Shown: positions 7,308 through 15,564 of the stretch, piece after piece
Layout of the letters: the number at the start of each line of letters is the position of its first letter
Numbering within the stretch: position 1 is the stretch's first letter
From: Bacteroidales bacterium Bact_23
Lineage (GTDB): Bacteria; Bacteroidota; Bacteroidia; Bacteroidales; Lentimicrobiaceae
Assembly (NCBI GenBank): GCA_001603685.1
Contig: LUZO01000376.1
Location: forward strand, 1 to 22,467
Length of the DNA: 22,467 bases
Direction of reading: 5' to 3'
The notes under the pieces: model-generated
Seen by the model: only the letters and a program-made list of their open reading frames with translations
Databases searched by the model: none
Told to the model about the DNA's origin: nothing
Made by a program: the position numbers and the translations under genes

Positions 7308-7637
7308 ATGGAAAAGAATAAATTCAACAATGCCAGGGCATTTAATTTTAATTCATCCGTTGACTATTCCGACGGCGGAATCGTGAGCATGCGCGTACTT
7401 GAGAAAAGCGCAGGAAATGTCAGCCTGTTTGCTTTCGACAAGGGCCAGAAACTGAGCGAGCACACCGCTCCGTTCGATGCCATGATTCAGGTAACCGAAG
7501 GCGAGGCCGAAATCGTAATCGGCGGCATCTCCAACCACCTGAAAGCCGGTGAAACCATCATTATGCCCGCCAATGTACCTCATTCGGTACATGCAACCGA
7601 GCGTTTCAAGATGGTTCTGACCATGATTAAAGCATAA
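7308..7637 (+). CDS. Small single-domain cupin (first copy)
   Basis: This 109-residue protein is one conserved beta-barrel of the cupin_2 type. Motif 1 is the segment SEHTAPFDAMIQVTEGEAEI (50-69), with H52 and E64. Motif 2 is the segment PANVPHSVHA (87-96), with H92 and H95. These residues could bind one metal ion. Many small cupins of this type (the HTAPFDA subgroup) sit near redox or stress genes, but their substrate is not known. It is the third gene of the hemerythrin-PAS set, 10 bp after the DUF1858-DUF2249 gene. A hairpin without a T run follows. The fold is certain; the role is unknown. Confidence 0.88.
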   Translation: MEKNKFNNARAFNFNSSVDYSDGGIVSMRVLEKSAGNVSLFAFDKGQKLSEHTAPFDAMIQVTEGEAEIVIGGISNHLKAGETIIMPANVPHSVHATERFKMVLTMIKA

Positions 7638-7653
7638 CTAAAGGGGAAAACGA

Positions 7654-7689
7654 TCAGCCTGCTCCGGAAATGAGGCCGGGGCAGGCTGA
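7654..7689 (+). terminator. Stable hairpin between cupin and PepSY genes
   Basis: TCAGCCTGC (7654-7662) pairs perfectly with GCAGGCTGA (7681-7689), and the inner TCCGG/CCGGG adds five pairs, one of them G-T. That gives a 14-bp stem with an 8-nt loop. No T run follows, so it is a weak intrinsic terminator at best. It may instead mark an mRNA 3' end or stabilise the upstream transcript. Confidence 0.5.
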
Positions 7690-7742
7690 ACTGTCCATAA
7701 CCGGATAAACCGCAGCCGCCGCAGACTGAAATTCGCAGAAAA

Positions 7743-9311
7743 ATGAAAAAACTAAGGAAATACCATAAATGGCCTTCGCTGATCATTGGCTTTTTCCTGC
7801 TGCATTTTGCCGTTTCAGGAATCATCATGAACCACCGCGACTGGTTCTCGCATGTGAATGTTTCGCGGAAGCTGATGCCCGAATCATACCGCTACAGCAA
7901 CTGGAACCTTGCGTCGGTAAAGGGAAATGTACCGCTTTCGGAAAACAGGCAACTGATTTACGGAAACATCGGGATATGGATTACCGACAGCACTTTCAGC
8001 CGTTTCGAGGATTTCAACAAGGGGCTCAGGCGCGGGATTGACTACCGGAAGACCTTTACCGTTTTTCAGTCGGATGCCGGGAACCTGTATGCCGGAACCC
8101 TCTGGGGGCTGTACCACTTCAGCCCGGCCGCCGGAGAGTGGGAGTACATTGAACTGCCCGAAAAAGCGCCCCGCGTGGTGAAGCTGATGCAGCAGGACGA
8201 CCGGATTCTGGTACTTACCCGCTCACACCTCTTCTCCATTCCCGACCGGAGCGAAGGCATATTCGGGGTATCCGCAATCCATCTGCCGCCCGCCATCAAC
8301 GACGACGGCAAAACAGGCCTTTTCCGAACCCTGTGGGTAACCCACAGCGGCGAACTGTTCGGCCTGCCGGGCAAAATCCTGGTTGACCTTGTCGGACTGT
8401 CGCTGATCTTCATTGTATTAAGCGGCTATTACTACACCTTCCTGCCCTCGCTGGCAAAACGGTCGGGCGAAAGCCTGAAAAGGAAGCTCCGCCGCCTCAA
8501 CCGCTTCTCCATCAACTGGCACAACAACCTTGGAATTTACGGGCTGGTGTTTCTGCTGCTCACCACCATCACCGGAATGTTCCTCAGGCCGCCGCTGCTG
8601 ATTCCCATCGCCTATACGCGTGTGTCGCCCATCCCCGGCTCCATGCTCAGCCACAGCAACCCGTGGAACGACAAGCTGCGGGATATGGTTTCCGACCCCG
8701 TTTCAGGCGAGCTTATTCTCTCCACCAGCGAAGGGTTCTATCACTTCACGCCCGGAAAGGACAGCATTGCCCGTGCTTTCCGCGTTCAGCCTGATGTGAG
8801 CCTGATGGGCATTACCGTTTTTGAGCCGCGCCCCGACCACAGCTACATCATTGGTTCGCTCAGCGGCATATATATATGGTATCCGGCTCAGGAAATCGTG
8901 CTGGATTATGTTACCGGCCTGCCGGCACAGCCACGGCGCGGCGGAAGTCCGTTCGGCTCTCTGGCCGTGGCGGGGATGATTTTCAACAACGGCAATCCGG
9001 CCGCCATGATGGAGTACGACGCCGGATGGATTCCGCTGAAAAACACCAACCTGAAACCTGAGATGCCGGAAGTGCTCCGGAAAGAGCCTATTTCGTTATG
9101 GAGTGTGGCGCTGGAAGTACATACCGGACGAATTTTTTCCGTATTTTTAGGTGATTTTTATATCCTGTATGTTCCGCTGATCGGGCTCACCAACCTGTTG
9201 ATCATCATTACGGGTGTAATTATGTGGTTGAAAATCAGAAACAGAAAAGCTAAAAAAGAGATAAAAGGAGGACAAATTGATGAAAATCACCAAATTAAGC
9301 GAGGCGCCTAA
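7743..9311 (+). CDS. PepSY-associated TM-helix inner-membrane protein
   Basis: This 522-residue membrane protein matches the PepSY-TM family. TM1 is at about 11-29, after the basic start KKLRKYHKW. A large periplasmic domain follows, then TM2 at about 211-231, TM3 at about 262-282 and TM4 near 480-500. Conserved-looking histidines flank the helices: H8, H21, H201 (VTHSGELFG) and H260 (NWHNN). Such His placement is common in family members linked to heme or iron reduction, but the function here is unknown. The periplasmic segments, with Trp/Gly repeats such as GTLWGLYHFSP and GSLSGIYIWYP, suggest a propeller-like fold. Its last 32 nt overlap the start of the next cupin gene, so the two are coupled. 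The link to iron or heme is inference. Confidence 0.8.
   Translation: MKKLRKYHKWPSLIIGFFLLHFAVSGIIMNHRDWFSHVNVSRKLMPESYRYSNWNLASVKGNVPLSENRQLIYGNIGIWITDSTFSRFEDFNKGLRRGIDYRKTFTVFQSDAGNLYAGTLWGLYHFSPAAGEWEYIELPEKAPRVVKLMQQDDRILVLTRSHLFSIPDRSEGIFGVSAIHLPPAINDDGKTGLFRTLWVTHSGELFGLPGKILVDLVGLSLIFIVLSGYYYTFLPSLAKRSGESLKRKLRRLNRFSINWHNNLGIYGLVFLLLTTITGMFLRPPLLIPIAYTRVSPIPGSMLSHSNPWNDKLRDMVSDPVSGELILSTSEGFYHFTPGKDSIARAFRVQPDVSLMGITVFEPRPDHSYIIGSLSGIYIWYPAQEIVLDYVTGLPAQPRRGGSPFGSLAVAGMIFNNGNPAAMMEYDAGWIPLKNTNLKPEMPEVLRKEPISLWSVALEVHTGRIFSVFLGDFYILYVPLIGLTNLLIIITGVIMWLKIRNRKAKKEIKGGQIDENHQIKRGA
9266..9271 (+). promoter_or_regulatory. Strong Shine-Dalgarno site for the second cupin
   Basis: AGGAGG at 9266-9271 lies 8 nt before ATG 9280, inside the end of the upstream gene. 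It settles the cupin start at 9280 rather than TTG 9277. A full Shine-Dalgarno is unusual in this phylum, where most starts lack one, and it may offset the cost of starting within an overlapping reading frame. Confidence 0.75.
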
Positions 9312-9588
9312 GGTGCCGTTCGAGCTCGACGGGCATATTATGGGGCAGGCTCCCCGTGTAGAAATCATCCACCTGAACCTGAAAGCGGGACAAAAGCTTG
9401 AAAAGCACATCAACCCCAGCGATGTATTCTTTTATGTGCTTGAAGGAAAAGCCATGCTTGAAACCGATAACGAGCGGGTGCTGGTGCTTAAAGATCAGTG
9501 CATCTTTGTGGAAGGCAATACCAACCGCGGATTCGACAACATCTCGGTTTCCGATTTCAAGGTAATGGTCGTTAAGATTCTCGGATAA
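9280..9588 (+). CDS. Small single-domain cupin (second copy)
   Basis: This 102-residue cupin has motif 1 as KHINPSDVFFYVLEGKAM (42-59), with H43 and E55. The second motif reads VEGNTNRGFDN, so the usual metal-binding His is missing and the site may be incomplete or metal-free. It is only distantly like the cupin at 7308. It overlaps the PepSY gene by 32 bp and is followed by an intrinsic terminator, so the two genes form one unit. The fold is clear; the function is unknown. Confidence 0.82.
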   Translation: MKITKLSEAPKVPFELDGHIMGQAPRVEIIHLNLKAGQKLEKHINPSDVFFYVLEGKAMLETDNERVLVLKDQCIFVEGNTNRGFDNISVSDFKVMVVKILG

Positions 9589-9635
9589 GCGTCATTGAAC
9601 CGGACCGTGCCCTCAGGGCAACCCGGAGTACAAAT

Positions 9636-9670
9636 TGCCATCCGCAGCCAATGCTGCCGGTGGCATTTTT
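9636..9670 (+). terminator. Intrinsic terminator after the second cupin
   Basis: TGCCATCCGCAGC (9636-9648) pairs with GCTGCCGGTGGCA (9653-9665), with one G-T pair and one mismatch around the tetraloop CAAT. TTTTTCGTTTT follows at once. This fits an intrinsic terminator ending the PepSY-cupin unit. A small palindrome, TGCCCTCAGGGCA, precedes it at 9608-9620. Confidence 0.75.
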
Positions 9671-9726
9671 CGTTTTCCGGATTTCAGAAACCATCTCAAA
9701 TTATCCGGAACTTCCCTGTTTTTGAT

Positions 9727-9734
9727 TACCTTTG
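9727..9734 (+). promoter_or_regulatory. Probable -7 promoter box of the large secreted protein
   Basis: TACCTTTG matches TAnnTTTG and lies 58 bp before ATG 9793, just after the terminator of the previous unit. No convincing -33 TTTG is found about 20 bp upstream, so the promoter call rests on one element and its position. Confidence 0.4.
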
Positions 9735-9792
9735 ACTGATAATTCCGGCAAACCGGGTTAAAACCCGTACGGTAATCGTTATTCAGGCACTT

Positions 9793-12700
9793 ATGAGGCG
9801 GAGCGGCAAAATATTACTCCCTTTTGGTTTGTGGATGGCATTCCTAGTGCTTCCTGGTCTGCTTTTAGCGCAGAAACCGGAGCAGTTGCCCTACCCTTCC
9901 GGGAAGTGGCATCCGGCATACACGGGCAAGGTGTTTATCCGCACCGAATGGTTTACCTCTGCCAGAGCCGGCCGCGATGGCAGTATGAAGGATTACACCG
10001 AAGCCCTGAGCGATTACAACCGGACACAGAATGAGCGCTCAGCCGCGGAAAACCGGGTGCCGGCACAATGGGTTCCGCTTGGCCCCTCCACTACCGTTCA
10101 TCCCGTTTCGGCATTTCAGGGGCTGGTTAGTGCGCTATGGATCGACACCACCGACTTTCAGACACTCTACGCCGGCAGCAATACCGGCGGAATCTTCCGG
10201 ACAACCGACGGCGGCGAAAACTGGCATCCGCTCTCCCACAACACCTTTACCACCGGCGTACTCTCCATCCATGTGGATCCGCGAAACAAAAACCGCATCA
10301 TCATCGGTACCGGCCATTACGGCTTCAACCGCTCCTACGGCATGGGCGTAATGATCAGCAACGACGGCGGAGAGAGCTGGGAACAGACCTCGCTGAACAG
10401 CCAGGCCATCCCTAATTCGTTTGTGGTTCAAAAAACGGGAATGCACCCCCTTTCGCCCGACACCCTGCTGGCGCTCATCAATACCGAATTCCGGATAAAA
10501 GGCTACATATACCGCACCACCGACGGCACCGACACCTGGCAGGAGGTGTTCAGCCGGCCCGGGCTGGAGCTGTTTTCGCTGAACTACAAACCCGGCGAGC
10601 CCAACACCGTTTACGCCTGCGGCAACCTTCTGCTGAAAAGCACCGATGCCGGCGAAACCTGGGAAGACCGCACCCCCACCCTGCCACTGGATACCAACTT
10701 TGTCCTGAGCCGGATTGCTCTGTCGGTTTCCGACCGGACACCCGGGCTGATGATCGCCTTCTGCGAATCATACGACACCACCGGGACGGCTGGCGGAAGC
10801 CGCAGGTTCATGATCCGTTCCTTTGACGAGGGCGAAACCTGGGAAATCCTGAAGATGAAGGCCGATCCGCTGGCCGGATACTGGAAAATGCAGCTTGTAC
10901 TCTCCCCGGCTGATAATGAGGAGTTCTACCTTGGCGGGGTATGGCTTTTCAAATACCGGATCGAGGGGGACTCGGCAAAATACATCGATTGCAGCGACCA
11001 CAAGTACCACTGGGATATCCGCGACCTTCATGTGTATCCGCAGGCAGGGAAAGACCTTATGTATATGGGCAACGACGGTGGGGTGAGCGTATCGTACACC
11101 GGGGCTGAATCGTGGCTGGACATCACCCGAAACGGCCTGCAGATCCTGCAACTGCACAACATCACCATAGGCGAAAACAGCAATATGATGTACGGCGGCC
11201 CGCAGGACGGCAACTTCGCCTTTTACAACTTCAAAACCGGCGGATGGTCGAGAAACCCCAGGATCAGTGATGCCTACGACGGCGCCATCAACCACAAGGA
11301 CCCGAACATCGTTTACATGGTCGGCGTACCGCCCAAAGTTAACCAGCCGCATCTGTTTCTGAAAAAATCCACCGACGGAGGCCTTACCTTTCCGCTTACG
11401 CTGGGAATTACCGACAGCACCGAGGTGGGGCGCTGGGATAAGCCACTGGAGATGGATCCCGTTGACCCCGACATCCTCTATGTGGGCGTCAGGAATGTGT
11501 GGAAATCGGTGAACGGCGGTGAAACCTTCGAACGGATCAGCAACTTTCCGCCCGAAGGCGACCCAAAACTGATCACCATCAGGATTGCACCATCCAATAC
11601 CTCAGTCATTTACGCAGCATTCGAAAACCCCGACTGGGGCGAGCCCGGTAAACCCAAACTGTTTGTCACCCCCGACGGCGGCAGCCGCTGGCTCGACATC
11701 ACTCCCAAAGGTCAGCTGAACCTGAATTATGCCGGCATCAGCGATGTAGCCATTCATCCGGAAAATCCACAGAAAATCTGGCTGTCGCTCGACAGAATGT
11801 GGTCCAATCACCATGTTTACTTTTCGGAAGATGCCGGAAGAAGCTGGAGCAACTTCTCCGAAGGGCTTCCGAAACTGCCCGTGAACACCATAAAATATGT
11901 AAAGGGTGCCGGTTACGACATACTGCTGGCGGCCACCGATGCAGGCGTCTATTACCGCGATGAAACCCTGAACAAATGGGAACCGTTTGGCGAAGGACTG
12001 CCCCAAACCATTGTTGCCGATCTGGCAATCAGCTATTCGCGAAAGAAAATCGTGGCCGGAACATTCGGAAGGGGATTGTGGGAAACCGACCTCTGCCTGC
12101 CGGTTACCGAAGGCGAAATGGTAATCGAAAACAACGAAGTGTGGCAGGCAAACCGGAAAATGCTGCAGAATGTGGTTGTAGCTCCGGGTGCAAAATTGAC
12201 CATCAACAGCAACATCGAAGTCGGCCGGGGCAGATCAGTTAGCGTGATGCCCGGCGGAAAGCTGAGTATTGAGGGCGGCTCACTCAGCAACGACTGCTTT
12301 GAACTTTGGGAAGGCATTAAACTGTACGGCAGCAACGATTACACTGTCCCGCAGGCACCTCAGGGAGTGGTCGAAATCTGCTTCGGCGGAAGTATCAGAA
12401 ACGCAATCACCGCCATTGAAACCTTTGGCATCAACGATCAGGGCGAAGTGGAGGAAAATACCGGCGGCGGCATTATTTATGCAGCCAACGCCTTGTTTGT
12501 GAACAACCGCCGATCCATCGTCATCAAGCCGGCAAAAGGGATCAACCCATCGCAGTTCAGGCTGTCGCGCTTTACCTCCGGTGCGCTGCTTCCCGATGGC
12601 TCTGCGCCCGGCGATATGGTGGTGATTGAAGGGAACAGCGGCATCACCTTCAGCAGTTGTCAGTTCGAAAATACCATCCCGGCTACGGTCATCCCGGTGT

Positions 12701-14652
12701 GGAAGCATGGAACCGGCATCCGTTGCCTCAATGCTTCGGTGCGGGTTAACCGCCTTTCGAACGACTCCATCCCGTTCGGCCTCAATGCCGAGCCGGTTTT
12801 CAGGCAACTGGCCGCCGGCATAACTTCGGTGAATACGCTTCCGGGACACACCCTGAGCATCAGCAAGGTGAAGTTCGACCGTAACCTGACCGGCCTCTAC
12901 GCCTCAGGTACCGGACTTTTCAGCCTCACCGGATCGAACTTTACGGTTGGTTCAGTAGTAACCCCCGACTCCGTAAAACGAATCGGCTCAGGGCTTTATC
13001 TTGACCATTGCAGCCTCTTCCGCATCAGTGGAAACACCTTTACCGGCCAGCTCAGTAACATAATGACGGCGTCAAAATCGGCCGGAATCGTCATACACGA
13101 AAGCGGAGCCCACAACAACCTGATAATGGGAAACGCCATTAAAAACCTGAATTTCGGTCTTCTGGTCCAGAACTGCAACCGGAATGATGACGGAAGCAGA
13201 GGGCTGCGCATTTTCCGCAACTACTTCAATGACAATGAATACGATCTCTGCGCAACCCACGACACGCTTTCCCGGCAAAACGGCATTGCGCTGCATCAGG
13301 GTGCAAAAGGCAGCGATGGCGCAGAACCGGCTGACAATACCTTCAGCTATAGCCGCTGGCACCGTAACGGCGATATCCATAACGAAGGAAAAACCATCTA
13401 TTACCACTATTCGCCGCTGCCAAAAGAGCTGAAGCGACAGCCCCGGCTTGCCTCCTATGGTATATTGGCGGTGGAAAATGCCGGCGCGGCAATCACCGAC
13501 AGCAGTTACTTGCCCCGCTTCATCACCGAAGCAGGCGAAAACGCCGCCGATGCTCTGGAATCCTGGAGCAAAAAAGCCGCAAACGAAGAAAAGCGCTACG
13601 AAGAGCTTCTGGATGGCGGCAACTCCGCTGCATTGATTGATGAAATCCGGTATCACAGCGGATACGATGCACCGGCTCTATATGCAGGATTAAAGGGGCT
13701 CTCGCCCTATCTATCGGATGACGCCCTGAAAGCGCTGATCGGCAACGGCAACTTCCCCAACAACCTGCTTACCGAAATTCTGCAGATGAACCCCCACTTT
13801 ATCCGGATTCCCGGAGTTTTTGGGTTGCTGAGCAACAGAAGGCCTGAAATTCAGCCCTTTTTGCTGACACCGCTGGCCGGAGCCTACGGCAATTACTCCG
13901 GGCTTGAACTGCTCCGCTCATCGAAAGACTATTTCAGGGCTGCACGGGATGAGATTTTTATCAGAATTGCCACCGATATCATTGATAAGGCTCATCCTGA
14001 ATCGGTTGACAACTCGCTGGCTCAGTTCCTGCTGACCGACGACCGTCCGGTTTCGCACCTCACTGCGGCAGGACTGGCACAAAAAAGCGGAAATCCGGAT
14101 GTAGCAGCGGCAATCTTCGGACAGATCGGCGACAACTTCCCGGGTTCGGATCAGCAAATGCAGGAGTGGGAGGAGCTTTTCAGGCTTAACAACCTCCGCT
14201 TCGCCGCCGGCGCTGCCGCAACCAGACCAAACGAAACCGACAGTTTGGCAATCGTGCAACTGCTCAACGGGCCGGCTGCAATGATGGCGCTGAATATGCT
14301 CAGGCGCTTCGGATTAACGGCTTATACCGAGCCGTACATCCTGCCCGGAAATCCCGTCGCCGACACCATTCCCGCCATGCCGCCCGTAATCGTTGAGGGC
14401 AGCGGAATGCGGGTATTCCCGGTGCCGGCAGGTGATTTTGCCGTAGTGGAATACTTCTCCGACCACACTTCGGGAAGCCATAAAATTATCATCTATTCGT
14501 CAACCGGAAGCAGGGTGCGTGAAATCGCACTGGCGGAAACCTTTGGCCAGATTCTGATAAATACTGCTGATCTCAGGGCCGGCCTATATCTTTTCAATCT
14601 GGTCATGAACAATAAAACCGTTGCCAGGCAAAAAGTCATCATTTACCGGTAA
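9793..14652 (+). CDS. Secreted multidomain BNR/sortilin-like and beta-helix protein with T9SS tail
   Basis: This 1619-residue protein has a signal peptide at 1-26, with likely cleavage in LLLA|Q. Residues about 100-770 carry repeated Asp-box motifs, such as TTDGGENW at 137-144, SNDGGESW, STDAGETW, SFDEGETW, TPDGGSRW and SEDAGRSW, typical of VPS10/sortilin-like beta-propellers. About 775-1190 look like a right-handed beta-helix, with short Asn/Gly-rich turns. About 1235-1500 are mostly helical. The last 80 residues (from MRVFPVPAGDFAVVEY, ending KVIIYR) match a Por-type type IX secretion sorting tail. It should cross the outer membrane and be surface-bound or released. A single-gene unit preceded by a terminator and a -7 box. 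Ligand or substrate is unknown; no glycosidase active site could be identified. Confidence 0.85.
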   Translation: MRRSGKILLPFGLWMAFLVLPGLLLAQKPEQLPYPSGKWHPAYTGKVFIRTEWFTSARAGRDGSMKDYTEALSDYNRTQNERSAAENRVPAQWVPLGPSTTVHPVSAFQGLVSALWIDTTDFQTLYAGSNTGGIFRTTDGGENWHPLSHNTFTTGVLSIHVDPRNKNRIIIGTGHYGFNRSYGMGVMISNDGGESWEQTSLNSQAIPNSFVVQKTGMHPLSPDTLLALINTEFRIKGYIYRTTDGTDTWQEVFSRPGLELFSLNYKPGEPNTVYACGNLLLKSTDAGETWEDRTPTLPLDTNFVLSRIALSVSDRTPGLMIAFCESYDTTGTAGGSRRFMIRSFDEGETWEILKMKADPLAGYWKMQLVLSPADNEEFYLGGVWLFKYRIEGDSAKYIDCSDHKYHWDIRDLHVYPQAGKDLMYMGNDGGVSVSYTGAESWLDITRNGLQILQLHNITIGENSNMMYGGPQDGNFAFYNFKTGGWSRNPRISDAYDGAINHKDPNIVYMVGVPPKVNQPHLFLKKSTDGGLTFPLTLGITDSTEVGRWDKPLEMDPVDPDILYVGVRNVWKSVNGGETFERISNFPPEGDPKLITIRIAPSNTSVIYAAFENPDWGEPGKPKLFVTPDGGSRWLDITPKGQLNLNYAGISDVAIHPENPQKIWLSLDRMWSNHHVYFSEDAGRSWSNFSEGLPKLPVNTIKYVKGAGYDILLAATDAGVYYRDETLNKWEPFGEGLPQTIVADLAISYSRKKIVAGTFGRGLWETDLCLPVTEGEMVIENNEVWQANRKMLQNVVVAPGAKLTINSNIEVGRGRSVSVMPGGKLSIEGGSLSNDCFELWEGIKLYGSNDYTVPQAPQGVVEICFGGSIRNAITAIETFGINDQGEVEENTGGGIIYAANALFVNNRRSIVIKPAKGINPSQFRLSRFTSGALLPDGSAPGDMVVIEGNSGITFSSCQFENTIPATVIPVWKHGTGIRCLNASVRVNRLSNDSIPFGLNAEPVFRQLAAGITSVNTLPGHTLSISKVKFDRNLTGLYASGTGLFSLTGSNFTVGSVVTPDSVKRIGSGLYLDHCSLFRISGNTFTGQLSNIMTASKSAGIVIHESGAHNNLIMGNAIKNLNFGLLVQNCNRNDDGSRGLRIFRNYFNDNEYDLCATHDTLSRQNGIALHQGAKGSDGAEPADNTFSYSRWHRNGDIHNEGKTIYYHYSPLPKELKRQPRLASYGILAVENAGAAITDSSYLPRFITEAGENAADALESWSKKAANEEKRYEELLDGGNSAALIDEIRYHSGYDAPALYAGLKGLSPYLSDDALKALIGNGNFPNNLLTEILQMNPHFIRIPGVFGLLSNRRPEIQPFLLTPLAGAYGNYSGLELLRSSKDYFRAARDEIFIRIATDIIDKAHPESVDNSLAQFLLTDDRPVSHLTAAGLAQKSGNPDVAAAIFGQIGDNFPGSDQQMQEWEELFRLNNLRFAAGAAATRPNETDSLAIVQLLNGPAAMMALNMLRRFGLTAYTEPYILPGNPVADTIPAMPPVIVEGSGMRVFPVPAGDFAVVEYFSDHTSGSHKIIIYSSTGSRVREIALAETFGQILINTADLRAGLYLFNLVMNNKTVARQKVIIYR

Positions 14653-14856
14653 ATAAAAGGGAGGACTTTACCCGGTTTGCTTTTACCCTGATTCTTGATC
14701 TTCTTCAGAAAGAACCGGCTGATATTTCCAAAAAAAATCAACCAGTACCAAATCAGCCATTTGGCTCCCGTTTTGTCGTTTTTCGGGGCAGAAAACGATC
14801 CCATCCCCTCGCCTTATTTATATAGCTTCTATTTTACCAGAAATCTTACGGTGGCT
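14653..14856 (+). other. Gene-free leader region upstream of nrfH with inverted repeats
   Basis: With the promoter segment that follows, this is a 309-bp non-coding stretch. GGCTGATATTT (14717-14727) and AAATCAGCC (14750-14758) are inverted with a single bulged base. TCGTTTT (14776-14782) and AAAACGA (14792-14798) form a perfect 7-bp dyad. Neither is followed by a clean T run, so they are poor terminators. They could be the 3' end of the previous transcript or upstream activator sites. No ORF with supporting features is seen. Confidence 0.6.
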
Positions 14857-14912
14857 GTTGCGCAATAAGCTATGTGTGGTTATTTTTGCATTATAAAGTA
14901 CATTTAAGTACT
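14857..14912 (+). promoter_or_regulatory. nrfH: nrfHA promoter with candidate operator
   Basis: GTTG (14857-14860), a 20-bp spacer and TATTTTTG (14881-14888) fit the Bacteroidota promoter form TTTG-N(19-21)-TAnnTTTG, the best match in the window. The 8-bp palindrome TTGCGCAA (14858-14865) overlaps the -33 element. AGTAC-ATTTAA-GTACT (14897-14912) is a dyad at the expected transcription start, and it also contains AAGTAC as a 10-bp direct repeat. Such placement suits a repressor or regulator. The regulator is not known from the sequence. Confidence 0.6.
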
Positions 14913-14961
14913 GTATTGCCTGAATTAAAAACAGGATCTCCAAAAATCAACATAGATTATT

Positions 14962-15549
14962 ATGAAGAAACTTATCGGATTGCTTAAACCTCCCGGTCGC
15001 TGGCAACTGCCTGTGATTCTGATTCTGGGGGTTATGGTCGGGATTATCCTGCTTCTGTTCAGGGCTTCCAATGCCCACTCCTACCTGTCAGATAAGCCGG
15101 AGACCTGCATCAACTGCCATGTAATGTTCTCGGAATACGCTTCATGGAGCCACAGCAGCCACCGCGAAAGGGCTACCTGCAACGACTGCCATGTTCCGCA
15201 GGACAATTTCGTCAGAACCTACCTGTTCAAGGCGATGGACGGCCTTCGCCATGCCACCATCTTTACCGCCAGGGCTGAGCCTCAGGTGATCAGAATAAAG
15301 CAGGCGGGCATCAATGTGGTTCAGGAGAACTGCATCCGCTGCCATTTCGAACTGGTCAGCTTTGTAAACATTGTTCAGGTTACCGGCGACAATCACGAAA
15401 CCGGTGCCGGCGCCCGCTGCTGGGACTGCCACCGCGAAACGCCCCACAGCTCGGTCAGGAGCCTGGCATCATTCCCGCATTCGCTGGTTCCACAGCTCGA
15501 ATCGGTAACTCCCGAATGGATCAATAAGTATATGAAAGAAAAAAAATAG
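14962..15549 (+). CDS. nrfH: Cytochrome c nitrite reductase small subunit, quinol dehydrogenase NrfH
   Basis: NrfH is a membrane-anchored tetraheme cytochrome of the NapC/NirT family that passes electrons from menaquinol to NrfA. This 195-residue copy has one TM helix at about 15-34 and four CxxCH sites: C49-C52-H53, C73-C76-H77, C124-C127-H128 and C153-C156-H157. The first site reads CINCHVM, with M55 two residues after the heme His, as expected for the unusual Met-ligated heme next to the quinol site of NrfH. The bulk is periplasmic. nrfA starts 15 bp later, so they are one operon. Length and heme count are normal for the family. Confidence 0.96.
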   Translation: MKKLIGLLKPPGRWQLPVILILGVMVGIILLLFRASNAHSYLSDKPETCINCHVMFSEYASWSHSSHRERATCNDCHVPQDNFVRTYLFKAMDGLRHATIFTARAEPQVIRIKQAGINVVQENCIRCHFELVSFVNIVQVTGDNHETGAGARCWDCHRETPHSSVRSLASFPHSLVPQLESVTPEWINKYMKEKK

Positions 15550-15564
15550 CAAAACGCACAACAC

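Noticed and set aside
14755..14790. Terminator for the large secreted protein
   Set aside because: The local stems are only 4-7 bp and the T-rich stretches lie in loops, so I could not support a terminator.
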